Below, in pieces: positions 10,972-19,251 of a DNA stretch of 64,000 nucleotides; the stretch's first letter is position 1, and each line of letters starts with the position of its first letter. The notes below the pieces were generated by a model. That model made no database searches and was not told the origin of the DNA. It saw only the letters and a list, made by a program, of their open reading frames with translations. Position numbers and translations under genes: made by a program. The stretch lies in assembly GCF_000014285.2 (NCBI RefSeq), contig NC_008343.2, forward strand, positions 2,602,501 through 2,666,500, written 5' to 3'. The DNA is from Granulibacter bethesdensis CGDNIH1. Its GTDB lineage: Bacteria; Pseudomonadota; Alphaproteobacteria; Acetobacterales; Acetobacteraceae.

Positions 10972-11202
10972 ATGCGCTTTTCCCGCGCGATTTTTCTGAC
11001 CATTCCCGCCCTGCTTGCGACATCCGGCCTGCTCGGACTGACCGGCTGTGAACGCGAAGCCCCCATGCAACGTGCAGGGGCCGCGCTGGACCGTGCCGGA
11101 ACCAAAACCGGTGAGGCCGTCGGCACCGCCGCCGACAAAACCGGCAAGGCCATGAACAATGCCGGCCAGTGGGTTGATCAGAAAGTGAACGACAACAAAT
11201 AA
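10972..11202 (+). CDS. Small lipoprotein, 76 residues
   Basis: The ATG at 10972 is chosen because AAAGGAG stands 8 nt upstream; the frame stays open further left only inside gmd. The product has a lipoprotein signal (basic RFSR, hydrophobic stretch, LTGC lipobox with C26) and a mature domain of about 50 residues with Lys/Ala/Gly-rich heptad-like repeats (GTKTGEAVGTAADKTGKAMN). This resembles entericidin-type and YtxH-like envelope-stress peptides, but no family is assigned. A strong terminator follows. Confidence 0.8.
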   Translation: MRFSRAIFLTIPALLATSGLLGLTGCEREAPMQRAGAALDRAGTKTGEAVGTAADKTGKAMNNAGQWVDQKVNDNK

Positions 11203-11241
11203 TCCCGTTGGTACCTTTTATGATCGGTACCGGCTATATGC

Positions 11242-11272
11242 AAAACCCCCGCTTTCAGAGGCGGGGGTTTTT
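11242..11272 (+). terminator. Bidirectional rho-independent terminator
   Basis: CCCCCGC pairs with GCGGGGG. A T-run follows on the plus strand and the complementary A-run precedes it. It can therefore terminate both the small lipoprotein gene (plus) and pbpC (minus), which converge here. Confidence 0.92.
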
Positions 11273-11283
11273 CGTATCGGGCT

Positions 11284-13338
11284 TTACTGAGCCGCAACGT
11301 CCTGCGCCTCCACCATCAACCTGACGTCTATCGAATCCGATCGTCCCGCGCTGTCCTGCACAGTCAGGCGATGAAAACCCGGCCCATCCTGTTCCTTTGA
11401 TGGCGTCCAGACCGGACTCTGCCCGGGAAACGAACCCGGCAGAGTCCGGCCATCCACCATCCACCGGTAGGGAGGCTTGCCCTTCTCAACCCGCAGATCG
11501 ACCGGCTGCTCCTCACTGCTGTCGATCACGGCTCCCTTGGGCGGAAACAGGATGCGCGGCCCCTGCGCCATCACCGACTGCCCCAGACGCGCCAGCCCCG
11601 CCCCCAGTCTTCCCCTTCGTTCCGGGGCTGCCACCGTCAAAGGTGCTTCCGGTGGCAGAAGATCGAACAGCCGGAACAGCACTGGGCCGGAGGCAGTCAG
11701 ACCGTACGCACCGGGTCGAGGAGAACCGTCTTTCCGCCCGCTCCAGACCACGATCGTGTAGAGGGGGGAGACGCCAACCGACCATGCATCCCGGAATCCA
11801 TAGGATGTACCGGTTTTATAGGCGATGGGGCGCTCCGGCTTCGCCACGCCATCGGGCAGGGAGGTATCACGCAGACTATCCAGCACCGCCGCAGCAGAAG
11901 ACGCAGAGCACAGCCGTCCATTCTCCACCGTCCGACCGTCACGACGCAGGGTGAGGGGAGCCATGATCCCACCGGAAGCAAGCCCGGCATAAAGCGCGGC
12001 CAGATCCTCCATCCGCACCCCCACCCCGCCCAATGCCAGCGACAGACCGGCAGAGGTAGCCCCTCTCGGCAGCCGAACCGTCATGCCCGCAGCCCGCAGA
12101 GCCGCCAGAAAACGATCCGGGCCGAGCCGCGCCAGCAAGGCCACCGCCGGAATATTGAGCGACCATTGTAAGGCACGACGTGCCGTGACATCGCCATGCC
12201 AGCGATGATCGAAATTATGCGGGGCATAGGTGCTGGCCTGCAAAGGCACGTCGGCAATCAGCGTATCCGGGGCCGCCAGCGCATGATCGAACGCCATGGC
12301 ATACAGAAAAGGCTTCAGCGTGGAGCCGGGTGAACGGATCGCCCGCACCATATCCACCATCCCGGCATCCACCATCCCGGTTGAGCCGAAATAATGGCCG
12401 CCTCCGACATAGGCCAGCACGGCGCGATCCCTGTTGCGGATGACCAGCGCCGCCATATCGGCACCGGAGCCGCTCCATTGCTCCATCTGGCTGAGGATGG
12501 TCTGCTCCGTGCCGGACTGGATATGTCGATCCAGCATCGTCTCCACCGGCCCGGCATCACGCCCGAAGCGAGCGGTGAGGTGCTGCGCAAAGGCTGGAAA
12601 CCTGTGCCAGCGCATATCGGGCCAGATGGCAGCAGAACTATCGGGTTTTCCATACTGCGCAATGTCCAGAACATGGGCGGCACCGCGACGGGCGGCCTCC
12701 TGATGCCGATCAGGGCGGCGGCTGGTCGGACTTTGCGGAATAGCAACCAGCAGGGACGCTTCCTCCCTGCTCAGGCGGTCCGGTTCATGGCCGAACCAGA
12801 TCAGGGATGCACTGCGCACCCCTTCGACATTGCCCCCCATGGGAACCAGCGTCTCATACAGGGCCAGCACCCCCTCCCGCCCAAGATGCGCCTGCAACTG
12901 CACCGCCCGCGCCATTTCCAGCAGCTTGGCGGGAATACCCCGCCAGTTGCGGGCATGGTGATACTCCGGATGCAGCAGGCGCACGGTCTGCATGGCAATG
13001 GTCGAGCCACCCGACACCACCCTGCCATGCCGCAGCACCTGCCAGCTCGCCCGCAATACAGAGAGGGGATTCACCCCCGGATGCCACGCAAACCACCGGT
13101 CCTCACGCGCCAGCAGCAGGGAACGGTAAAGCGGCGCCACCCCGTCCATGCGTGGACGCAGCCGCCAGAACCCGTCGGAGGTCACGGCAACGTTCAGAAT
13201 CCCGCCCGAGGAGTCGCGCAGCTCCGTTGAAAGCCTCCCCGCACGGGACAGATCGGGCGGACAGGCCGCGTCAAGCGCCAGCAGGCTGGACGGCACCAGC
13301 ACGACCGCCAGCGCAACCAGCCGCCATTTACCCCGCAT
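11284..13338 (-). CDS. pbpC: Penicillin-binding protein 1C, bifunctional peptidoglycan glycosyltransferase/transpeptidase
   Basis: 684 residues with an N-terminal membrane anchor or signal segment. The GT51 glycosyltransferase domain shows LAREDRWFAWHPGVNP (catalytic Glu) and VVSGGSTIAMQTVRLL. The transpeptidase domain shows SPGSTLKPFLY (SxxK), WSLNIPAV (SxN) and YKTGTSYGFRDAW (KTG). A C-terminal BiPBP-type beta-domain (PPKGAVIDSSEEQPVDLRVEKG) is typical of PBP1C. Its start lies 3 bp beyond the stop of the alpha-2-macroglobulin gene, so the two form an operon, a pairing widespread in Gram-negative bacteria. It synthesises or repairs periplasmic peptidoglycan. Confidence 0.96.
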   Translation of the reverse strand: MRGKWRLVALAVVLVPSSLLALDAACPPDLSRAGRLSTELRDSSGGILNVAVTSDGFWRLRPRMDGVAPLYRSLLLAREDRWFAWHPGVNPLSVLRASWQVLRHGRVVSGGSTIAMQTVRLLHPEYHHARNWRGIPAKLLEMARAVQLQAHLGREGVLALYETLVPMGGNVEGVRSASLIWFGHEPDRLSREEASLLVAIPQSPTSRRPDRHQEAARRGAAHVLDIAQYGKPDSSAAIWPDMRWHRFPAFAQHLTARFGRDAGPVETMLDRHIQSGTEQTILSQMEQWSGSGADMAALVIRNRDRAVLAYVGGGHYFGSTGMVDAGMVDMVRAIRSPGSTLKPFLYAMAFDHALAAPDTLIADVPLQASTYAPHNFDHRWHGDVTARRALQWSLNIPAVALLARLGPDRFLAALRAAGMTVRLPRGATSAGLSLALGGVGVRMEDLAALYAGLASGGIMAPLTLRRDGRTVENGRLCSASSAAAVLDSLRDTSLPDGVAKPERPIAYKTGTSYGFRDAWSVGVSPLYTIVVWSGRKDGSPRPGAYGLTASGPVLFRLFDLLPPEAPLTVAAPERRGRLGAGLARLGQSVMAQGPRILFPPKGAVIDSSEEQPVDLRVEKGKPPYRWMVDGRTLPGSFPGQSPVWTPSKEQDGPGFHRLTVQDSAGRSDSIDVRLMVEAQDVAAQ

Positions 13339-13341
13339 GGG

Positions 13342-16300
13342 TCAACGCGCACCAACCCGCGTGACACCGGCTTCCGTGCGGGCCATGACGGACGGACGAT
13401 ACATATCCTCGACGATCGCTTCGGGGCGGGTGAATTGTCCGGGGGTTACCAGGCGCACGATATAAGCCACCCGGAATTCCCGGGATGACAGGCCGGGATG
13501 TTCTTCATCGTGATCCTCGTAGCGGCGACTCCCCTCCTGCCCCAGCACGAAAGCAGCCACGAAGCGGTCATCGCGAGCCTGCCAGTTTTGCAGCGGAGAC
13601 AGATCCTGCAGGAACTCATATCCTTTCACGCTACTCATCGGCGCCTCGATTTCCCAGCCCGCCGGTAGCATATCCACCAGCACCGTCTGATGATTGCCAT
13701 CATCCCGGACCTGACCGGACAGCGCGACGATCAGCCGGTCGTTCTGCCGCAGACGCTGCGGATCAACCGGCGATCCATCCATGTTCAGCAAGGTGCGGGT
13801 CAGGGTGTAGCCAGCCTCGATCGGCTTCGGGGACGCTTTCGGCGTTCCCGTCACGGTCACCGTGCGGAAAAGTCGCGCCTGCGTGTCATTGCGGACCGCA
13901 TATCCGCTGGCCAGTTGCTCCGGCGAGGGGGACAGCGCTATCGGCAACATCCCCGGTCGGGATACACCGTTCACCGTCAGCAACGATCCGCCCTTGATCG
14001 GCGCGCCGTTCTGTAATTCATGCGCCGCCATCAGCAGCCATGCCTTTTCCTGCGTATTCAGGCTCCCCGGCTGAAGATTCTGGTTCTGCACGCTCGCCAG
14101 CAGAGAGGTCGCAAGCTCGTCATTGCGTGTTTCCGCCGCAATCGCGATCAGCGCCGCCAGATCACGCAGCGGCGTGTAGTAGAACCCCCCCATCCACTCA
14201 CCGGGCACAGAGGAAAGTTTGAGATTGGCGGACGCCAGCCGGAACAGTTTTTTCGCCCGCTCCGTATCGCCGGTGAGGGAAGCAGCCCCCGCCAGCTGGG
14301 CGAGCGCAATCGCCGGGGCCGGTTTGCCGTTCTCGAACGTCACACTGCCCGGCTCCGGCTTGTCGCCACCCATCCAGCCGAGACTGTCACTGATACGGTG
14401 CAGCAGGGCCGCATCCACCTGACCACCCGAACGGGCCAACAGATAAAGACCATACACGACCGTCACATCCCGGCTGGCGCGATAATAACCACTTTCCTCG
14501 TTGCCGGAGCCGGATATGATGGCCTGAACATTGGCCAGACCGCGACGGAGCGCCGCATCGGGAATATCGAACCCGGCCTGCCGCGCATGCACCAGAAAAT
14601 CAGCGGCATAGATATTCAGCCAATTCGAGGCCCCGTTATCGCCCAGATGCCATAAACCGAACCGGCCAGATGCGTCCTGACGATCGAGAATGGTGTCGAT
14701 CGCTCCCTGCACACGCTGAATGACGGCCCGGTTTTCCTTCCCGTCCCTGCCGATCAGGGTCGGATCATTGAAATAGAGCAGGGGCAGGGCCGCAGAGGCT
14801 AACTGTTCCGTGCAGCCATACGGGTACTGGTACAGCGACCGCAGCAAACCGGCGACATCAATGCCGCCGAAGCGATTATAACCAATAGAAACCGACACAC
14901 TGCCGGGGGCGAAGCTTTTCTGTGCAACCGGGTCATAGCTCCATAGCTCTCCCGGCGTCTGAAGGGCGGTCTGGGCGATGCTGAAGGGGAAATGAGGCTC
15001 CCGTACCGCAATCTCGTCCTGGTGGGTAACATGGAATCCGTTCGGGCCCGTGACCTCGGTCTCCATGGTCAGGATGCCGTCACCACTGGCAGTCAGGGTG
15101 AGCGGATCAGCCACGCGATCCCCAGGCTTCAGATCATAGTCCAGCGCATGTTGTGCACTGACCTGGCCGGGCCCCTGAGTCGTGATCTTCACGGTGTAGC
15201 GGCCTGCCGCTCCGTCAACATCATGCAGTTGCAACACTGGCTGCGCGACATCGCCCGGTGCCAGAAAACGTGGCAGCGCCAGAGTCACCACCACCGGATC
15301 GCGCACCGTCAACGGCGCGTCCGCATGCCCCAGCGCCTGCGGATCATAGGCCACCGCCATCAGACGTAATTCACCCTGAAAATCCGGGACATCCAGTTCA
15401 ATGGTGGCATTGCCCTTCGCATCCAGCGCAACCGGTCCCCGGAACAACGCCACGGTCCGGCTGCTGCGCACCGGCAGGGCGGCCCCGCCCAGATCGTCAT
15501 CTCCGCCGCCACCGCCTTCATGCACCGCGCCGACACGGGCACCATCATCCAGCAGGCGGCCGTAATCATCACGCATGGACACGCCCAGACGCTGTTTTGC
15601 CGCCAGCGCACCCAGCGGGTCGGGCGCGTGGAATTTCGTAATCTGGAGGATACCCTCATCCACCGCCGCCAGCGTGACATAGGCGGATTGCGGGGTGCCT
15701 CCATCGGGCCGTGCCACATGCACCGGCACCCATATGTGCTGCCGTGGCAATGTCTGCTGTGGCGCCTTCATCTCAACGGTCAGACGATGGGCGGAGGTAT
15801 CCGTGGCGATCCAGGCAAGCCCCACCGCCCGTACCGGATCATGCGCCCGACGCTTCTGATCAAGCGGCCGGTACAGCGTTGCCAGAACATACGCCCCCGC
15901 CCCCCAATCCTCCGCCGCCTTCACATCGACTGTCAGACCGCCCGCTGGAACCGCAACATCACGGGTTTCCAGCACCCGGCTGTTGGCGATGACGATCTCC
16001 GCCCGGCCGGCAAAAGGCGCGTCGATATGCACCCGGGCAGTCTCGCCGGCTTTCAGGGTGTTTTTGTCCGTGGAGACAGCCAGTTTGTCGGGGCTATCCG
16101 CATTCATATCGGTGGAGGATTGCCAGCCGGAGGAAAATCTCATGCTGGTGACAGCCCCGCTGGCCTCATCCGAGACGATCAGCCGATAGGTGCCCCATGG
16201 CAGGGAGCGCTCGATTCCGGTCTTGCCGTCCGCGGTGCTGTCCACTGTGCCGGACGCCACCGTGCGATCCACGACATGATAATGATACGTCCAATGGCTG

Positions 16301-18321
16301 CCGTTTTCACGCAGCCAGTCCCAGTGCCGCTCCTCCTCCACCAGCGCCCAGTGCAGGCCGGGGCGGGCCACCGGCTTGCCATCGGTGGAGAACGTAGCAA
16401 CCCGGAAACGGGCGGGCGTATCCTCCTTCACCTGATCGCCGGAGAATTCCGGCAGCAAACCGATCAGAAGGGGTTTTGTCCGCAGCTTGATCTGCTGACT
16501 GGTCTCCACCACCCGCCCGCTCGGCTCCGCCAGACCAGCCACCAATGTCGCAATCAGGGGGGAGGCAACAGAATCGGGCAATTTGGGGGTCACATCGAGT
16601 GTCACCTTCCCCGCCGCATCGGCATCAGGCAGTTCGAGCGGCATGGCATTCTGCGCCACCGTCTCATCCACCACGCCGAAATGCCAGCCTTTCAGACCGG
16701 GCACCGGTTCGGGGTCGGGGGCGAATTCCAGCCGCGCCTCCGCATGCAGCCCGGCCGCCGGAGCCCCATACAGGAACCGGCCCGTCAGCGTGCCGGTGAT
16801 AGGCTGGGCCGGGCCAATTGCCTTCGGCACTCCATCCAGCGTCACCGCAAGCGTCTGCGGCACGAAATCCCTCACCTGCACCTGAAGCGTGCCGACCGGC
16901 GGTCTGGAGGGATCGGTCAGCGCCTCGATCGTCCAGTTACCGTGAGAGGATGGATCAGGGAGCGTGAAATCATGCTGGAATCCGCCAGATGGGCTGGATT
17001 TCGCATCCAGCGTGATGCGCTTTGCCTCCATCCCGTTCGGGCGGCGCAACACCAGACTCAACGGCATGGAGGCAGCCGCATCCAGAGAACGTTGACGCAG
17101 GAGCGCCATGACATGGATCGTCTCGCCTGGGCGGTAAATGCCGCGATCCGCATAAAGATAGGCTTCGATCGGACCAGGCGGCTGCCGCCCGGAAACACCG
17201 CGATCAGACAGATCGAAAGGCTGCCCTTCCAGACTCTGGACCGCGATATCCCCTTTCCCGCCCTGTGCAATCAGCAGTGCCGGTGCAGCCGCCCCGGTGC
17301 CTGCCAGCAATGGCGCGGCGAAATGGGCTTTGCCGGAGGAATCGGTTTTCGCAGTGGCCAGCACATCCTGCCCGCGTGAGAGCAGATGCACGCTCAATCC
17401 CGCCTGCGGCATCGCATCGGACAGCGCACGCGCCACCACGGTCAGTCCATCCTCACCCTGCCATGTGGACAGGCCGGTACGGGTGGCAATCAGCCAGTGT
17501 CCCGCAATGCTGCTTTCATACACATCGCCATTGTCGCTGGCTCCATCCTCCGTTCCCGGCAGCAAAGAAACCGCCGGGCGATCCGCATTTTCCGCGATGA
17601 CCAGATACGCACCAGCTTCTTCCGGCTTGATGATGGAGGGAATCGGGAAGGCCGTTTCAACAGTCGCGTTCTTCTCCGACGCCGCGCCGGTTCCGGTATC
17701 CATCGTGCCGGACCAGATCTGTGTCGCGTCGCTCTGCAACAGGCGGCGGAGTTCCCAGACCGAGAAATTCTGTTTGCCGAGATCAATATCGCGTCCGTAC
17801 TGCCCCGTATTCGTCAGTTTGGAGGACAGCAGACGTTCACCCATGCGGAACACCCGGACCCTCACCCGTCGCGTATTGACCGTCTGGATCGTCAGACCGG
17901 AGGCAGTCGCGCGCGACAGAATCCAGCCTTTGCCACCCACCGCGATCATCGGATCGCGATCAGGCATTGCCGCCTTGACGGTAAAGGCACGGCTGGTCTT
18001 CTGCCCTTTGCTGCCCGTCAGACCGGGCAGAACGGTGATGGTATAATCGCGCCCCGGCGACAGGCCATCCACACAAAGACGGTTTGCAGTCACGCGGGTG
18101 ACGATGCGGGCGGCCGGAGACACTTTCAAAAAGCCGGCTTCATTGGTGCCGGCCTCGGTCGAGAGCTTGTCATCGAATCTCAGGCACAGACCGGAGCTAT
18201 CGGCTGTCTGTTCGGGGGCTACACCCCGAAACTGCAATGTCTCCTGCCCAAAGGCGGGGGAAGCGGCCAATCCTGCCAACAGAGCCGCAGTCCAGAAATG
18301 TGTTGCAGCCCTGGCAGACAT
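13342..18321 (-). CDS. Bacterial alpha-2-macroglobulin (YfhM-like) with intact thioester
   Basis: A very long, 1659-residue secreted protein with a signal peptide ending near AFGQ (about residue 25). It carries macroglobulin-like beta-domains, for instance GIYRPGETIHVMALLRQ and the ALVEEERHWDW segment. The thioester motif YGCTEQ has its Cys at residue 1170 (codon 14812-14814), and the following alpha/alpha thioester domain includes DRQDASGRFGLW and SNWLNIYAADFL. Such proteins trap attacking proteases in the periplasm and partner PBP1C, encoded 3 bp downstream. It carries no lipobox, unlike E. coli YfhM, so it is probably soluble. GGAAGGA lies 7 nt before the ATG. Confidence 0.95.
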   Translation of the reverse strand: MSARAATHFWTAALLAGLAASPAFGQETLQFRGVAPEQTADSSGLCLRFDDKLSTEAGTNEAGFLKVSPAARIVTRVTANRLCVDGLSPGRDYTITVLPGLTGSKGQKTSRAFTVKAAMPDRDPMIAVGGKGWILSRATASGLTIQTVNTRRVRVRVFRMGERLLSSKLTNTGQYGRDIDLGKQNFSVWELRRLLQSDATQIWSGTMDTGTGAASEKNATVETAFPIPSIIKPEEAGAYLVIAENADRPAVSLLPGTEDGASDNGDVYESSIAGHWLIATRTGLSTWQGEDGLTVVARALSDAMPQAGLSVHLLSRGQDVLATAKTDSSGKAHFAAPLLAGTGAAAPALLIAQGGKGDIAVQSLEGQPFDLSDRGVSGRQPPGPIEAYLYADRGIYRPGETIHVMALLRQRSLDAAASMPLSLVLRRPNGMEAKRITLDAKSSPSGGFQHDFTLPDPSSHGNWTIEALTDPSRPPVGTLQVQVRDFVPQTLAVTLDGVPKAIGPAQPITGTLTGRFLYGAPAAGLHAEARLEFAPDPEPVPGLKGWHFGVVDETVAQNAMPLELPDADAAGKVTLDVTPKLPDSVASPLIATLVAGLAEPSGRVVETSQQIKLRTKPLLIGLLPEFSGDQVKEDTPARFRVATFSTDGKPVARPGLHWALVEEERHWDWLRENGSHWTYHYHVVDRTVASGTVDSTADGKTGIERSLPWGTYRLIVSDEASGAVTSMRFSSGWQSSTDMNADSPDKLAVSTDKNTLKAGETARVHIDAPFAGRAEIVIANSRVLETRDVAVPAGGLTVDVKAAEDWGAGAYVLATLYRPLDQKRRAHDPVRAVGLAWIATDTSAHRLTVEMKAPQQTLPRQHIWVPVHVARPDGGTPQSAYVTLAAVDEGILQITKFHAPDPLGALAAKQRLGVSMRDDYGRLLDDGARVGAVHEGGGGGDDDLGGAALPVRSSRTVALFRGPVALDAKGNATIELDVPDFQGELRLMAVAYDPQALGHADAPLTVRDPVVVTLALPRFLAPGDVAQPVLQLHDVDGAAGRYTVKITTQGPGQVSAQHALDYDLKPGDRVADPLTLTASGDGILTMETEVTGPNGFHVTHQDEIAVREPHFPFSIAQTALQTPGELWSYDPVAQKSFAPGSVSVSIGYNRFGGIDVAGLLRSLYQYPYGCTEQLASAALPLLYFNDPTLIGRDGKENRAVIQRVQGAIDTILDRQDASGRFGLWHLGDNGASNWLNIYAADFLVHARQAGFDIPDAALRRGLANVQAIISGSGNEESGYYRASRDVTVVYGLYLLARSGGQVDAALLHRISDSLGWMGGDKPEPGSVTFENGKPAPAIALAQLAGAASLTGDTERAKKLFRLASANLKLSSVPGEWMGGFYYTPLRDLAALIAIAAETRNDELATSLLASVQNQNLQPGSLNTQEKAWLLMAAHELQNGAPIKGGSLLTVNGVSRPGMLPIALSPSPEQLASGYAVRNDTQARLFRTVTVTGTPKASPKPIEAGYTLTRTLLNMDGSPVDPQRLRQNDRLIVALSGQVRDDGNHQTVLVDMLPAGWEIEAPMSSVKGYEFLQDLSPLQNWQARDDRFVAAFVLGQEGSRRYEDHDEEHPGLSSREFRVAYIVRLVTPGQFTRPEAIVEDMYRPSVMARTEAGVTRVGAR

Positions 18322-18459
18322 TTTTTCATCCTTCCGCGCTGTCGATCAGAAAGCAGCAAGAAGAATCATGATACAAAATTCAAGACGCAACATCGTGATT
18401 TCGATCTGAAACCAGAACGCGCATTATCCCGCCTTGCGGGATCAGTAAGCCAATACTGA

Positions 18460-18487
18460 AACCGGCGCCCTTTTCACGGCGCCGGTT
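18460..18487 (-). terminator. GC-rich hairpin after the Gly/Pro-rich lipoprotein gene
   Basis: AACCGGCGCC and GGCGCCGGTT form a perfect 10-bp stem with an 8-nt loop, 18 bp beyond the stop at 18506. Only a weak T-rich tract follows on the minus strand. The 184 bp between this gene and the alpha-2-macroglobulin start hold nothing else that I can identify. Confidence 0.5.
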
Positions 18488-18505
18488 CTGATCGGGATGA
18501 TCTGC

Positions 18506-18856
18506 TTATTTAAAGAATACTCCCGCAGACCCGCGCGCGGACGGAGGCCCAGGCGGTGGGCCCGGAGGAGGACCCGGGGGAGGACCCGGCCGTGGTCCCG
18601 GCGGAGGAGGTCCAGGAGGAGGGGGAGGCGGTGGCCCACCACCCCAGCGGCGGCCACCACCCCAATAAGGCCCACCCCAGTAGGGATTGCCGTAATAACC
18701 GGGATAGCCGCCACCCCAGTAAGGGCCGCCATATCCCCCGCTATACCCGCCCCCATAGCCGCCAAAGCCGCCCATATCCGAGCAAGCCCCCACCACCAGC
18801 ACAGAGGAGAGGAGCAAACAACGTGTCATCCAGCGAAAAGCGGTACAGTGCATCAT
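18506..18856 (-). CDS. Gly/Tyr- and Pro-rich low-complexity lipoprotein
   Basis: 116 residues from the ATG at 18856, where AAGG lies 4 nt upstream. A lipoprotein signal ends in VVGAC (C25). The mature part has two low-complexity blocks. The first is about 45 residues of Gly/Tyr/Trp repeats such as GGYSGGYGGPYWGGGYPGYYG. The second is about 40 residues of polyproline with PPPGPPPG repeats, ending in ARGSAGVFFK. No enzymatic domain is visible. The composition suggests an extended envelope or surface linker. The reading frame is supported by the lipobox, but repetitive GC-rich codons make it less certain than its neighbours. Confidence 0.7.
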   Translation of the reverse strand: MMHCTAFRWMTRCLLLSSVLVVGACSDMGGFGGYGGGYSGGYGGPYWGGGYPGYYGNPYWGGPYWGGGRRWGGGPPPPPPPGPPPPGPRPGPPPGPPPGPPPGPPSARGSAGVFFK

Positions 18857-19005
18857 AGCACCTTCAAACACCTATAAAGTGGCCAGATCATGGCGGCATA
18901 GCGTAAGGGTTACAACGTTTACCGATCGTAAAGTTTCCAGCATGCGACAGCCCTTTTGGGCACACGCAAACCCCACACTCTCGTAAAAGAATGTATGAAG
19001 AGAAA

Positions 19006-19251
19006 TCAGGGGGGAGGATCAGCCGGTCTTCCCGGTGGAAGAACCGGTGCACCCGTCCAGTTCCTGCCCCCAGCGGCATACGGATCAATCCCGTACGGAC
19101 CGCTGGCATTGCCGGGCTTGTACGCGGCTCCTGCATATCCTCCATTCTGCGCACATCCGGCCAGCGCCAGACCAAAGGCCAGCAGCAGACATGAGGTGCG
19201 GAGGGCACCATACCGGATCACACCATCACGGCATAAATACACCCCCCTCAC
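19006..19251 (-). CDS. Small lipoprotein coupled to the acyltransferase gene
   Basis: 81 residues starting at a GTG (19251) that overlaps the stop codon of the LplT-PlsC-Aas gene by 3 bases (GTGA), implying translational coupling. A lipoprotein signal (LRTSCLLLAFGLALAGC, lipobox LAGC near residue 33) precedes a short Gly/Pro-rich mature part with YKPGNASGPYGIDPYAAGG. The product may be a small outer-membrane lipoprotein; no family recognised. Confidence 0.7.
   Translation of the reverse strand: MRGVYLCRDGVIRYGALRTSCLLLAFGLALAGCAQNGGYAGAAYKPGNASGPYGIDPYAAGGRNWTGAPVLPPGRPADPPP

Noticed and set aside
15520-17379. 619-codon open frame antisense to the alpha-2-macroglobulin gene
   Set aside because: Shadow of a clear coding frame on the other strand; composition (Arg/His/Gln/Ile) is typical of antisense GC-rich DNA.
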